64,000 nt of DNA from Leptospira levettii (lineage in GTDB: Bacteria > Spirochaetota > Leptospiria > Leptospirales > Leptospiraceae): assembly GCF_002812085.1 (NCBI RefSeq), contig NZ_NPDM01000005.1, forward strand, positions 1-64,000. The letters run 5' to 3'. Under the pieces are notes generated by a model. It had not been told where the DNA came from. It did no database searches and was given only the letters and a program-made list of their open reading frames with translations. The translations under genes and the position numbers were made by a program. Below are positions 1 through 8,578 of this stretch, in pieces (the first letter of the stretch is position 1; each line of letters opens with the position of its first letter).

Positions 1-672
1 GGAATTGTGGAACTTGCATCCGACGGAGAAGAAAAACCAGGTGTTGTTGTGCAAGGGAATGATAAACGCCTAAAAATCGCCACCGAACTCACTCATGGTC
101 TCGTGAGACTTGCTAGGAGTGGTGAAGCAAGACCGGGCCTCGTAGTCCAATCGGATGATGAGAGGTTACGAAATGCTTCTACAGATCACCCTGGAATCGT
201 GGAACTCGCATTAGATGGCGAAACACGTCCAGGTGTTGCCGTCCAAGGTAATGATTCTCGATTAAAAATTGCGACAAAAAAATCAGTAGGCCTTGTGCAA
301 CTAGCAGAAGCTGGTGAAACTGCGATTGATAAAGTGGTAACTGGCGATGATCCTAGACTAAAGGATGCCACAACAACTGCAAAAGGGATTGTACAGTTAG
401 CGCCTAATGGTGGTGAGGAAACAAATACTGTCGTGCAGGGGAATGATAAACGCCTAAAACTTGCTAATACGGAAGCACATGGAATTGTCCAACTCGCACA
501 TTCAGGTGAAAATAAGGCCGGTGTTGTAGTGCAAGGAAACGACAAACGTCTCGCCAAAGCAGGGTTTGACGATGCTGGTATTGTTGTTTTGGCAAATCAT
601 GGGGAAGCAGTGCCTGGGAAAGTTGTTTTGTCCGATGATCCAAGATTGTCAGATAAAAGAGAACCAAAACCA
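1..672 (+). repeat. Seven in-frame 96-bp tandem repeats
   Basis: Units begin at 1, 97, 193, 289, 385, 481 and 577, each with a GGN codon for the glycine of the GIV motif. The period is exactly 96 bp (32 codons) with no insertions or deletions. Units differ in sequence at many positions but keep the GIV-LA and V-GDDxRL motifs. The array probably extends upstream of the window. Confidence 0.9.
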
Positions 673-1506
673 CACACGCATCCATACGCTGAAAAGGAAC
701 ATGATTTTAACTCACATACAGGATTATTAAAGATTACAGGCGAAGCCGAATCTATCTCGAAAGGATTTGTCCCACCACAATCAAACGATGCAATCATTTA
801 CGGAAAAAATACGAAAAATGGTTCAGGACTTGTAGGGGTTTCTTCTGGTTCGGGTGTTGTTGGATTTGGAGATTCCATCGGAGTTTACGGGATATCCAAA
901 GGGAAAGAAACAACTCGGTCAGCTGGAATTTTAGGTGCCGGCACAACGTCACCAGGTGGTCGGTTTGTTTCACAGTCTGAATATGCCATTGTTGTTGATG
1001 GGAAAGGAATTCCTGAATATGAATTGATTGGTTCTGGGAAAGCAATTTATGCCAATGGAGAATCAGTTTTCGAAGGGAACCTTCGCATAACGAAAGATGG
1101 TGGCGAAGAATGTATTGCTCGTTACTTTAGACTCGATGGGAAAGATGTGATCACTTCTGGTGATTTACTCGTAGCTACAGAAGAAACGGGAGTACTGGGA
1201 AGGAGTAAACACCCCTACTCTACCAATGTGATTGGTGTTGCCGTTACCAATGCTAATGTAGTTTTCGGGAAAAAGGAAAAGGGCGTAGAGTATGTGTTAG
1301 TTGCGCTACTTGGTATGGCGAAACTTCACGTGGACGCAACACAAGTGCCCATTTACCCTGGAGATCTTTTGGTATCAGGACTCACTTCTGGTCATGCGAT
1401 TAAAGCAGATCCGTCAAAATTAAAACCAGGAATGTTGGTAGCCAAGGCAATGGAAGCATGTAAACGAGATAAAGGCCATATCCTTTGTCTTTTAACTTTC
1501 TCCTAA
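1..1506 (+). CDS. Tandem-repeat, tail-fibre-like protein (5' truncated by window)
   Basis: The reading frame is open to the first base, so the true start lies upstream. The first 224 codons are seven copies of a 32-residue unit built around GIV(Q/E)LA and VVQGNDKRL. The last unit ends in a DDPRLSD...HTHPY segment of the kind found in phage tail-fibre and collar proteins. Next comes a glycine- and serine-rich stretch (GLVGVSSGSG). The C-terminal domain of about 150 residues, containing YPGDLL and ending in a short hydrophobic ILCLLTFS, looks like a compact beta-rich module. A role as a surface or adhesive fibre is inference, since there are no phage genes next to it. Its stop overlaps the end of the convergent mqnD by 15 bases. 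Confidence 0.75.
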   Translation, partial: GIVELASDGEEKPGVVVQGNDKRLKIATELTHGLVRLARSGEARPGLVVQSDDERLRNASTDHPGIVELALDGETRPGVAVQGNDSRLKIATKKSVGLVQLAEAGETAIDKVVTGDDPRLKDATTTAKGIVQLAPNGGEETNTVVQGNDKRLKLANTEAHGIVQLAHSGENKAGVVVQGNDKRLAKAGFDDAGIVVLANHGEAVPGKVVLSDDPRLSDKREPKPHTHPYAEKEHDFNSHTGLLKITGEAESISKGFVPPQSNDAIIYGKNTKNGSGLVGVSSGSGVVGFGDSIGVYGISKGKETTRSAGILGAGTTSPGGRFVSQSEYAIVVDGKGIPEYELIGSGKAIYANGESVFEGNLRITKDGGEECIARYFRLDGKDVITSGDLLVATEETGVLGRSKHPYSTNVIGVAVTNANVVFGKKEKGVEYVLVALLGMAKLHVDATQVPIYPGDLLVSGLTSGHAIKADPSKLKPGMLVAKAMEACKRDKGHILCLLTFS

Positions 1507-2319
1507 AAACAACGATAGATTTGAGGTAGGTTTTTTGATAAATCCTGCCTCAATCGCTCTTTGGAAAAGGTAAGCCACAGCATCATGTCCTTCTTTTCCC
1601 AATGATTTCGTAAATTCGTTTACATATAAATTGATATGAGCCTTGATCACAGAATCTTCTTTATTCTGCGAATTTTCCTTGATGTAATCCATCATTTCTT
1701 TTGGTTCTTGGTAAGCATCTTTTAGGCTTTTTTGAAGTTCCGATTGGAATTTGAGTGCTTCTTCTCTTGGGATGTCCCGTCTGATGGCAATGGCACCGAG
1801 AGGAATTGGGTATCCTGTAGATGATTCCCACCATTCACCAAGATCAACCACCTTCTCAAGACCTCTTTCTTCGTATGTGAACCGTTCTTCGTGAATGATC
1901 ACTCCTAAACTATTTTTTTCTGTTAACAGTTTAGGAATGATTTCATCATAACGAAGTGCTGTTGGTTTATGTGTCCCATTTGTATAAAGGGATAATAGTA
2001 AATTGGCAGTAGTCAGTTGTCCTGGGATATACAGAGATTGGCAATTTTCTAAGTTGGTATTTGTATTTTTTTTTCTGACGAGAAGTGGGCCACAACCACG
2101 TCCTAAAGCAGAACCCGTTTCCAATAAAATGTATTTATCAATGATGTGGAAAAAAGCAGCAAACGAAAGTTTGGTTACAGGGAATTTGCCTTCAAATGCA
2201 AATTCATTCAAGTTTTCGACATCGTAAAGTTCTTCTTTGACTGGGTAGTCTGTATTACGAATCAGGTGATAAAAGAGAAAAGTGTCATTTGGGCAGGGTG
2301 AATAAGCAAGTGAAATCAT
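1492..2319 (-). CDS. mqnD: 1,4-dihydroxy-6-naphthoate synthase (MqnD family)
   Basis: The 275-residue protein opens with ISLAYSPCPNDTFLFYHLI, the signature start of MqnD (SPCPNDTF). It keeps the family length and the periplasmic-binding-protein-like fold pattern. MqnD converts cyclic de-hypoxanthine futalosine to 1,4-dihydroxy-6-naphthoate in the futalosine route to menaquinone, in the cytoplasm. The ATG overlaps the TGA of the upstream membrane-protein gene (ATGA), so the two are co-transcribed. Its 3' end overlaps the convergent repeat-protein gene by 15 bases. Other mqn genes are not in the window. The related MqnA is the main alternative, but the SPCPNDTF start favours MqnD. Confidence 0.88.
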   Translation of the reverse strand: MISLAYSPCPNDTFLFYHLIRNTDYPVKEELYDVENLNEFAFEGKFPVTKLSFAAFFHIIDKYILLETGSALGRGCGPLLVRKKNTNTNLENCQSLYIPGQLTTANLLLSLYTNGTHKPTALRYDEIIPKLLTEKNSLGVIIHEERFTYEERGLEKVVDLGEWWESSTGYPIPLGAIAIRRDIPREEALKFQSELQKSLKDAYQEPKEMMDYIKENSQNKEDSVIKAHINLYVNEFTKSLGKEGHDAVAYLFQRAIEAGFIKKPTSNLSLFLGES

Positions 2320-3479
2320 AAGGCTAAAAAATATTCCTTTGTTGGTGTAATGAAAAAAATTCGAACTAATAGAAAGAAAAATAATGTAAGAGAGGTAATC
2401 AGAAAGATTTTAAAACTCGGTTTTTTCGTTACTCCTTCCAGAAGTAAACTGAAAGGTAAAATGAGTGTAAACATCCTACTCAAATTATCAAAAGACCTCC
2501 AATACCCTTCTTCTGCTATGGCAATGACTAATAAACTTCCAAGGATTGGAACAAGTAAGTTTAAGTCTTTTTGCAATGAGTTTTTGATCGATGAAATAGA
2601 AATCATAATCATACTTAAAAACGAAACTAGAAAAAGTAGTTTGGGGAATTCCTTTAGTTTGAATTGGAATTGGTTTTGATCAAAAAAACTTTTTACAAAA
2701 CCAAATAAAGGAAAATCAGTCATATCTTTGAATCCTAGAGGGTTTGTTCCTAAATGATTTGGGGAGTTTTTCCATCCGAAATATAAAAAACCCAAAAATA
2801 AAATACCTGGTAAGGAAAATAGAATCACTTGTTTCCATTGTCTTTGGTATAGAGCTCCCAAAACAATTGGTGCTAAAAATAAAACTCCCAATTCCCTTGT
2901 GAAAACTGTGATCAGGAAAAATAAAAACGAAAGAGTTAGATTTTTTTTTGTAAAAAAATAATAACTGATAATTGCTAAACTCACAAAAAAAGAATCAGCG
3001 ACTAATAATAAATTGGAATTTAATGAATATGGAGAAAGGATATAAAAGAGAACTAACCATTTTGATTTTTCAGGAAGTAGATCGTATAAACAATAAACAG
3101 AAAATAGGAATGTAGAAAATAAAATCGTAAGTGTTATCAGTGGGTAAAGTTCGCTTCCTAATAAATGAGAAACAAATCCAGAAAAAAGCGATAACCCTAT
3201 TCTATGGTAACGAAAATAAAAACTATCTACGATTAAGTTCCAATCGGAGTCGTTAAACAAATCTTTTGCGAGTAAGTAAAAAAATTGTCCATCATATCCA
3301 CCGGATTTGTATACGACAAAATTTGGATCCACTAAGTTTGGGTTAATTTCATAAAATCCTTCCCAAATTCCAATTAAAGCAGACAGTGAGTGGTTGTAGG
3401 GCGAGATTTTAAATTGAATAATCCCCAATACTCCCACAATGAAAAAGAACATGGTAATCCAGAGTTGCCGCGGTTTCAC
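2316..3479 (-). CDS. Polytopic membrane protein, GT-C glycosyltransferase-like
   Basis: This protein of 387 residues has about ten hydrophobic segments. An early loop reads GGYDGQFFYLLAKD and is followed by RYHRIGLSLFSG. That layout resembles membrane proteins thought to help form cell-surface glycopolymers (DGQFYY...RYQR type). A reaction cannot be named from sequence alone. The gene ends in an ATGA overlap with mqnD. A link to menaquinone synthesis is not implied by anything else in the protein. It is transcribed divergently from the helical-repeat gene starting at 3571. Confidence 0.7.
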   Translation of the reverse strand: MKPRQLWITMFFFIVGVLGIIQFKISPYNHSLSALIGIWEGFYEINPNLVDPNFVVYKSGGYDGQFFYLLAKDLFNDSDWNLIVDSFYFRYHRIGLSLFSGFVSHLLGSELYPLITLTILFSTFLFSVYCLYDLLPEKSKWLVLFYILSPYSLNSNLLLVADSFFVSLAIISYYFFTKKNLTLSFLFFLITVFTRELGVLFLAPIVLGALYQRQWKQVILFSLPGILFLGFLYFGWKNSPNHLGTNPLGFKDMTDFPLFGFVKSFFDQNQFQFKLKEFPKLLFLVSFLSMIMISISSIKNSLQKDLNLLVPILGSLLVIAIAEEGYWRSFDNLSRMFTLILPFSLLLEGVTKKPSFKIFLITSLTLFFFLLVRIFFITPTKEYFLAL

Positions 3480-3570
3480 ACTCCCATTTTGTAAAAATTA
3501 ATAGATTTTGAAAGGAATTTCTCTGGAATTTTAACAAGATTCTGACAGTTTGTATCCAAAGTTGGGGCAA

Positions 3571-4377
3571 ATGAAAGAAGTTCTCGTTACCATTCAAACG
3601 GTGTATCATTATTTGGAAAAATTGGGTCCAAAAAAGTCCTTTCAAATATTGAAAAATTTGGGATACGAAAAACTGCTTTCCCTAACTGGAAAAGTACCAA
3701 AAGAGCGACTCATTGTTTTAACACAAAAATTGAGTGAAGAAACTGTCGTTGAGTTAGTAAATCAAATCCCTGAAAAAATTTTAGTGGAGATGATCCGCGA
3801 AAATGATGATGATGATTTGGTTTATTTTATTCATTCCTTATCCATTGCAGATCTTGCCATTGTATCTAAAAGTATCCCCCCGCATGATGTAGGTCTATTA
3901 GCAAAAACATTAGGTCCTGAAGCAAGTGTTGAAGTTTTGAAATCCTTAGGAATACAAAAGTCAATCTCTTTACTAAAAGAAATTCCGATGCGAGATTTTT
4001 TATGGTTAGTTGATAAAATCCAACTACAGCCAATCATTCAATTGGTGAATGAACTTTCCGTTGCAGATTGTAAAAAATGGATCAAACAAAGAGGATTAGA
4101 AGAATTGCCAATCCTTCTAAAATTTTTTGGTGTTGCGAATGTATTGGAAATTTTTAAAAAATTGGGCATGAACCAAGCATTGGCAATGATGCAACTTTTG
4201 GGCACGAGGGAAATGATGGAATTGTCGGTTCTTTTGTCTAAAATGAATTTAGACCTACAGAACATCCCATCCAATTTACATTCCAAACCCATTGTTTCGG
4301 AAAAACAAAAATCAAAAATACCACCTAAGAAAAAAGTAGCACCCAAAAAGAAGAAAGTGGTTAAACGTTCCCATTGA
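3571..4377 (+). CDS. Helical-repeat protein with lysine-rich tail, unknown function
   Basis: The start at 3571 (ATG) is preferred over a TTG at 3550 because GGGG lies just upstream of it. The body is a series of about eight helical pseudo-repeats of roughly 24 residues with spaced VVELVNQIP / SISLLKEIP / IIQLVNELS motifs. This pattern is like the MgtE N-terminal and FliG armadillo-type superhelix. No membrane segment or signal peptide is visible. The final 30 residues are lysine-, proline- and alanine-rich (KIPPKKKVAPKKKK) like a histone H1 tail, suggesting nucleic-acid or polyanion contact. The function is not recognised. The 3' end overlaps the convergent histidine kinase by 17 bases. Confidence 0.75.
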   Translation: MKEVLVTIQTVYHYLEKLGPKKSFQILKNLGYEKLLSLTGKVPKERLIVLTQKLSEETVVELVNQIPEKILVEMIRENDDDDLVYFIHSLSIADLAIVSKSIPPHDVGLLAKTLGPEASVEVLKSLGIQKSISLLKEIPMRDFLWLVDKIQLQPIIQLVNELSVADCKKWIKQRGLEELPILLKFFGVANVLEIFKKLGMNQALAMMQLLGTREMMELSVLLSKMNLDLQNIPSNLHSKPIVSEKQKSKIPPKKKVAPKKKKVVKRSH

Positions 4378-6685
4378 TGATTGGGAAGTGAATGGTAAAT
4401 TTACTTCCCTCACCCATCGTACTTTCAACGAATATTTCTCCAGACATTTTTTCTACCAGTGATTTGACAATGGAAAGTCCAAGTCCTGTTCCACCTATTT
4501 TTTTATTATCTGTAGATGGGATTCGGAAAAATCGATCGAAGATTTGATTTTTATAATTGGGGTCAATTCCAATTCCAGTGTCTTCAACTATGATTTCGAC
4601 TTTACCATTTGCGTCGCGTAACGATATTCCAATTTTTCCTTTGAAGGTATATTTGAGGGCATTGACATATAAGTTTGTTATAATTTGCGAAAATTCGAAT
4701 TTGATTCCACGAATCAGAAGACCTTTTTTTAAAGAAAGTTCCCATTCAATTGGTTTACCTTTTGCAAGATGTGAATTCATGTGAATGACATCTTCAATCA
4801 CAGGGACTGGGTCAAAGATTTCAATCACTTCGGCTTCTTTATCTTTTTCGCGTGAGGTTGTTAATTTTAGTAAGTTTTCGATTAGAAAACTTAGCCTTTT
4901 TGCATTTTTATCGATTACTTCCAACATATTGATATGTTCTTTGTTGAATGGTAAAGAGGAGTCCGATTTAAAAAATTCCAAGTACCCACGAATATTTGTC
5001 ATTGGACTACGTAATTCGTGGCTTACATTGGAGATAAATTCATGTTGGAGTCTTTCTTGTTCTTTTCTTTCGGAGTTGGGTCGGAATTGAACTTGGTATC
5101 TCTTTTTAGGAGATAGAAGTATGGAGGTAAAACTGATATCAACTTCCAGCTTGGTACCATCCTTTACTAAAATTTCAACATCAGGAAGTGATAACATAGT
5201 ATCGGAAGATAAATCGGATCCAAAACGTAATTGATTGGATACTTGGTTTCCGATAATGATATCTTCGATATTCATTTTTGTGATATCACCTCTGGTGTAT
5301 CCAGTTAAAGATCGGAATTGGTTATTTGCTTCAAGGATACTTCCCGTATCAGCATCAACTAATGCAATTGCCTCTCTTGAAAATTCAAAAAGGTAACGGT
5401 ATTTTTCTTCCGAGTATTGTAAGTCAACAGCGGATCTATCTAATTTAATTTCCAAAATCGATATTAAATTTTCTAATTCCGTAATCTCTTCCCTTTGTAA
5501 CTCGATTTTCGCGTTAAAAGAGTCTAACATTGAATTTACGAGTACTTTGACTCTGTTGTCCAATTGAAGTGTTTCATCGGTATTCAGGCGTGAGTTGTAA
5601 TTCCCTTGGAGCATATCCAATACCAATGAGTTGACATCAACAATTAAGTGTCTAACTGCGTTAAGTTTTCGGTAATTGATTTGTGAAGGCGCATGCAATT
5701 TTACATTAGTTGGTTCTTGGAAACTTGATAATTTTCTAACGTCGAATACCTTTTTAGGTTCCAATGCAGATAAAATTTCTTCAAAGTTTAGGGCAGATTG
5801 TACTGCTTCTGGTTGTATGACCCTTCGGATTAGGCGAAAATAAACATCTTTGAGTAACGGGAATAGTGTAGTTTCATCACCATGGTAAGAGAAAACTCCT
5901 TTTTGGATTAATGGATGTTCGGTGAGAAGGTTTTTGGTTTCTCCAACTCTTAAGTGTGGGTAAAAATGAGAAAGTTGTAGGTCTTCCCATAAATTTCCAT
6001 GGTAGTTTTTGTTTGCATTTTGAAGAAAATCAATGGCTTTTTTAACAGCTAATAATACTCCTGATACCTCTCTTCCGGTTTTTAAGATGGCATCTCCACT
6101 AAATGCAAGTAAGGTGGATGGATAAAAGGTATCTTTTTTAAGGATGGGTAGTTCTAAGGAATTACCAAAGTCTTGGAAGTTTCGGAGGAATGGACTTGAA
6201 AATGGATCAGATACGAGTCCTAAACAGTTAGGTTTTAAAAATTCTTTTTCTTCTAAAAAGCCTGGTGTGTCTATATAACGCACTTTGACAGGATTTTTTG
6301 GTGCATATTCTTCTAGGAATTTTTCAGCAAACAGTCTTTCGACGGAATTGATATGGGGAACAGGTAGGATATAGGCTTTGTTTCTAGTTAAGTCTTCCGG
6401 TTTGAATTGAAATCTTGAATAAAAAGATAGAGGCGAATGATAAAGATAAATTCCTCTATAAATTCTTTTGAGTTTTGATTTCTTTAAAAAACTGTCTTGT
6501 AAGTATGCAATGGTTGGCACCTCACCTGCTTCCACTCGACCAGCATCTAGTAAAGGTAAAATTGCTTTGTGGTGAGTATTGAGGTGAAGTGTAACTTTGA
6601 CTCCAAATTCTTCGAAGTAACCTTTTTTGTAGGCAACCACGATGGGTAAGGAGCTGAGTCGACTTGTAATACAAATTTGGATCAC
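4361..6685 (-). CDS. Soluble sensor histidine kinase: SBP-like domain, PAS, HisKA, HATPase
   Basis: Residues 1 to about 310 resemble an NMT1/nitrate-taurine type substrate-binding protein (SLPIVVAYKKGYFEEFGVKV at the start). They are followed by a linker helix, a PAS domain at about 425-530 (YRYLFEFSREAIALVDADTG), and HisKA with NVSHELRSPMTN, phospho-acceptor His about 556. The HATPase has an N box (NLYVNALKYT), DTGIGI and GGTGLGLS. There is no signal peptide and no obvious membrane helix, so the ligand domain appears cytoplasmic. The start is GTG at 6685; an in-frame stop upstream rules out a longer form. It follows htpG after a 57-base gap holding a strong hairpin. No dedicated response regulator is adjacent. 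Confidence 0.9.
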   Translation of the reverse strand: MIQICITSRLSSLPIVVAYKKGYFEEFGVKVTLHLNTHHKAILPLLDAGRVEAGEVPTIAYLQDSFLKKSKLKRIYRGIYLYHSPLSFYSRFQFKPEDLTRNKAYILPVPHINSVERLFAEKFLEEYAPKNPVKVRYIDTPGFLEEKEFLKPNCLGLVSDPFSSPFLRNFQDFGNSLELPILKKDTFYPSTLLAFSGDAILKTGREVSGVLLAVKKAIDFLQNANKNYHGNLWEDLQLSHFYPHLRVGETKNLLTEHPLIQKGVFSYHGDETTLFPLLKDVYFRLIRRVIQPEAVQSALNFEEILSALEPKKVFDVRKLSSFQEPTNVKLHAPSQINYRKLNAVRHLIVDVNSLVLDMLQGNYNSRLNTDETLQLDNRVKVLVNSMLDSFNAKIELQREEITELENLISILEIKLDRSAVDLQYSEEKYRYLFEFSREAIALVDADTGSILEANNQFRSLTGYTRGDITKMNIEDIIIGNQVSNQLRFGSDLSSDTMLSLPDVEILVKDGTKLEVDISFTSILLSPKKRYQVQFRPNSERKEQERLQHEFISNVSHELRSPMTNIRGYLEFFKSDSSLPFNKEHINMLEVIDKNAKRLSFLIENLLKLTTSREKDKEAEVIEIFDPVPVIEDVIHMNSHLAKGKPIEWELSLKKGLLIRGIKFEFSQIITNLYVNALKYTFKGKIGISLRDANGKVEIIVEDTGIGIDPNYKNQIFDRFFRIPSTDNKKIGGTGLGLSIVKSLVEKMSGEIFVESTMGEGSKFTIHFPIINGNV

Positions 6686-6720
6686 TTGGCAACAATTCCA
6701 TTGATAGGAATCGTTGCCAA
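6686..6720 (-). promoter_or_regulatory. Hairpin directly abutting the histidine-kinase start codon
   Basis: Arms of 14 bases (6686-6699 and 6707-6720) pair with a single mismatch around a 7-base loop. On the minus strand the 3' arm ends at the base before the GTG start, and the only Shine-Dalgarno-like bases (GGAA) lie inside that arm. No run of T follows on the minus strand, so a simple terminator for htpG is less likely than a translation-controlling or processing structure. Its role is inference. Confidence 0.6.
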
Positions 6721-6742
6721 ATCTTTATGAGAGGAATTTACC

Positions 6743-8575
6743 TTAAGTAGAAAAAATCTCCTGAAGAAATTCTGTCGTCCTTTTTGTATACTCTGAGACT
6801 TCTTTTTCGTCCATTACCTTGGCAGACAGTAAAGATAAATCGTAGATGACTCGTGCCAATTTTTTACCTTTCTCTGGGTTAACTCCCTCAAACGCCTGTA
6901 AGGCGGATTTTACAAGAGGAGATTTTGAGTTTACCATCAAAGTGTGAGACTTAAGCATTGATTTTGTGTCTTCTTTGTTAAACATAGAATTCATTTCCGT
7001 CATTCTACGCATAAATTCAGGGAGTAAAATAACACCTGGGACATCTACTGATTTTAGTGCTTCTACTTTGACTTGAACTCCTTCTTTTGGCAATGATACT
7101 TCAAACAGTTTTGTGATTCGATTGGATTCCGTTTCATTTGATTCGTTGACTATTTCAGCCTTAGAATCTTTGTCTAAAATTTGATCAGCGATTTCTGAAT
7201 CCACCCTTTGGAATTTCCAATCTGGATTTTTACCTTCCAAATGTTGGATGAGATGTGAATCAATTTTGGAATCAACTAAGAGGGCTTCTAGTCCTTGTGA
7301 TTTAAGAAGTTCCATATAAACAGAACCCATTTCTGTTTCATTTGCATAAAAGATTTTGTTTTGGTTCTTTTCTTTGTTCTTTTCCCAATATTCGGAAACT
7401 GTTGAGAAACCGTTTTCGGAATTTTTAAAGATGATATGATCCTTCATTGCATCATAAAATTTTTCATCTGTTAAAACACCATATTTGACAAAGATAGAGA
7501 TATCGTTCCAATTTTCTTCATACTTTTGACGATTCTTTTTAAAATCATCAATGAGTCGGTCTGCTACTTTTTTAATGATATGGTTGGAGATTTTTTTGAC
7601 AAGGGGATCATTTTGTAAATAGGAACGTGAGACATTCAATGGTAAGTCAGGTATGTCAATTGTGCCTTTGAGAATGGTTAAAAATTGAGGGATTAACTCA
7701 CTTGCGTTATCACTCACAAACACATGATTGCAGAAAAGTTTTATCCCATTTTTTGAAGCTTCCAATTCATGTGTAAGTTTTGGAAAATATAAGATCCCTT
7801 GTAAGCGGAATGGATAATCGACGTTGAGGTGGATGTGAAATAGAGATTCTCCAGAAAACGGAAACAAATAAGAATAAAAATCTTTATAATCCTCAGGTGA
7901 TAGTTTTGAAGGTTCTTCCGACCAAAGTGGTTTTTCTCTATTTGCCTTTTCTCCTTGAACAAAGATTGAAACTGGTAAAAAGTCACAGTATTTTTTGATC
8001 AGTTCCTTTAATTTCCATTTATCAAGATACTCACCTGATTCACTATCCAAGTACAAAGAAATTTTTGTACCTCTTGAATTTTTTTCAATGGGTGTGATAG
8101 AGAAGTCAGTACCTGATTCACTCGACCACATAACCGCCGCTTGACCAGATTTGTATGATTTAGTCTCAATGGTTACTTGTTTAGAAACCATAAAACTTGA
8201 ATAAAAACCCAGACCAAAATGTCCGATGATCTCTGCTTTATTATCAGCATTTTGGTATTGTTTGGCGAAGTCTGTTGCACCAGAAAAAGCAATTTGATTG
8301 ATATATTTTTTTACTTCATCAATGGTCATCCCAATCCCATTGTCTTCAATGGATAAAATTCTTTTTTCGACATCAAAATTTAAATCAATTCGGTAATCAC
8401 TACCGCCTTCGAATTCTTCGGTCAAAGCAACTTTTTTTAGTTTGGTGATTGCGTCACTTGCGTTAGAAACAAGTTCTCTTAGGAAAATATCCTTTTCGGA
8501 ATAGAGCCATTTTTTAATGATTGGGAAAATGTTTTCTGTTTCGACACTGATTTTGCCTTTTTCTTCAGCTGACAT
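6743..8575 (-). CDS. htpG: Molecular chaperone HtpG (Hsp90)
   Basis: This is a full-length Hsp90 of 610 residues. The N-terminal GHKL ATPase shows [20 protein letters not shown] and [13 protein letters not shown]. The middle domain has the [11 protein letters not shown] segment, and the C-terminal dimerisation region is present. HtpG is an ATP-dependent cytosolic chaperone active in stress. The ATG lies only 3 bases after the batD stop with GGAG just upstream, so it looks co-transcribed with the Bat genes and not run from its own heat-shock promoter. I found no CIRCE-type repeat in the short spacer. Confidence 0.97.
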   Translation of the reverse strand: MSAEEKGKISVETENIFPIIKKWLYSEKDIFLRELVSNASDAITKLKKVALTEEFEGGSDYRIDLNFDVEKRILSIEDNGIGMTIDEVKKYINQIAFSGATDFAKQYQNADNKAEIIGHFGLGFYSSFMVSKQVTIETKSYKSGQAAVMWSSESGTDFSITPIEKNSRGTKISLYLDSESGEYLDKWKLKELIKKYCDFLPVSIFVQGEKANREKPLWSEEPSKLSPEDYKDFYSYLFPFSGESLFHIHLNVDYPFRLQGILYFPKLTHELEASKNGIKLFCNHVFVSDNASELIPQFLTILKGTIDIPDLPLNVSRSYLQNDPLVKKISNHIIKKVADRLIDDFKKNRQKYEENWNDISIFVKYGVLTDEKFYDAMKDHIIFKNSENGFSTVSEYWEKNKEKNQNKIFYANETEMGSVYMELLKSQGLEALLVDSKIDSHLIQHLEGKNPDWKFQRVDSEIADQILDKDSKAEIVNESNETESNRITKLFEVSLPKEGVQVKVEALKSVDVPGVILLPEFMRRMTEMNSMFNKEDTKSMLKSHTLMVNSKSPLVKSALQAFEGVNPEKGKKLARVIYDLSLLSAKVMDEKEVSEYTKRTTEFLQEIFST

Positions 8576-8578
8576 ACG

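Noticed and set aside
1..672. CRISPR-like array
   Set aside because: The repeats are contiguous, coding and in frame, with no alternating unique spacers.
4300..4372. AAA/AAG-rich simple repeat
   Set aside because: It is the lysine-rich tail of the helical-repeat protein and has no fixed period.
6720..6742. Heat-shock (CIRCE-type) site for htpG
   Set aside because: htpG is transcribed from the batD side with a 3-base gap; the hairpin at 6686-6720 lies after the gene and does not have the CIRCE sequence.
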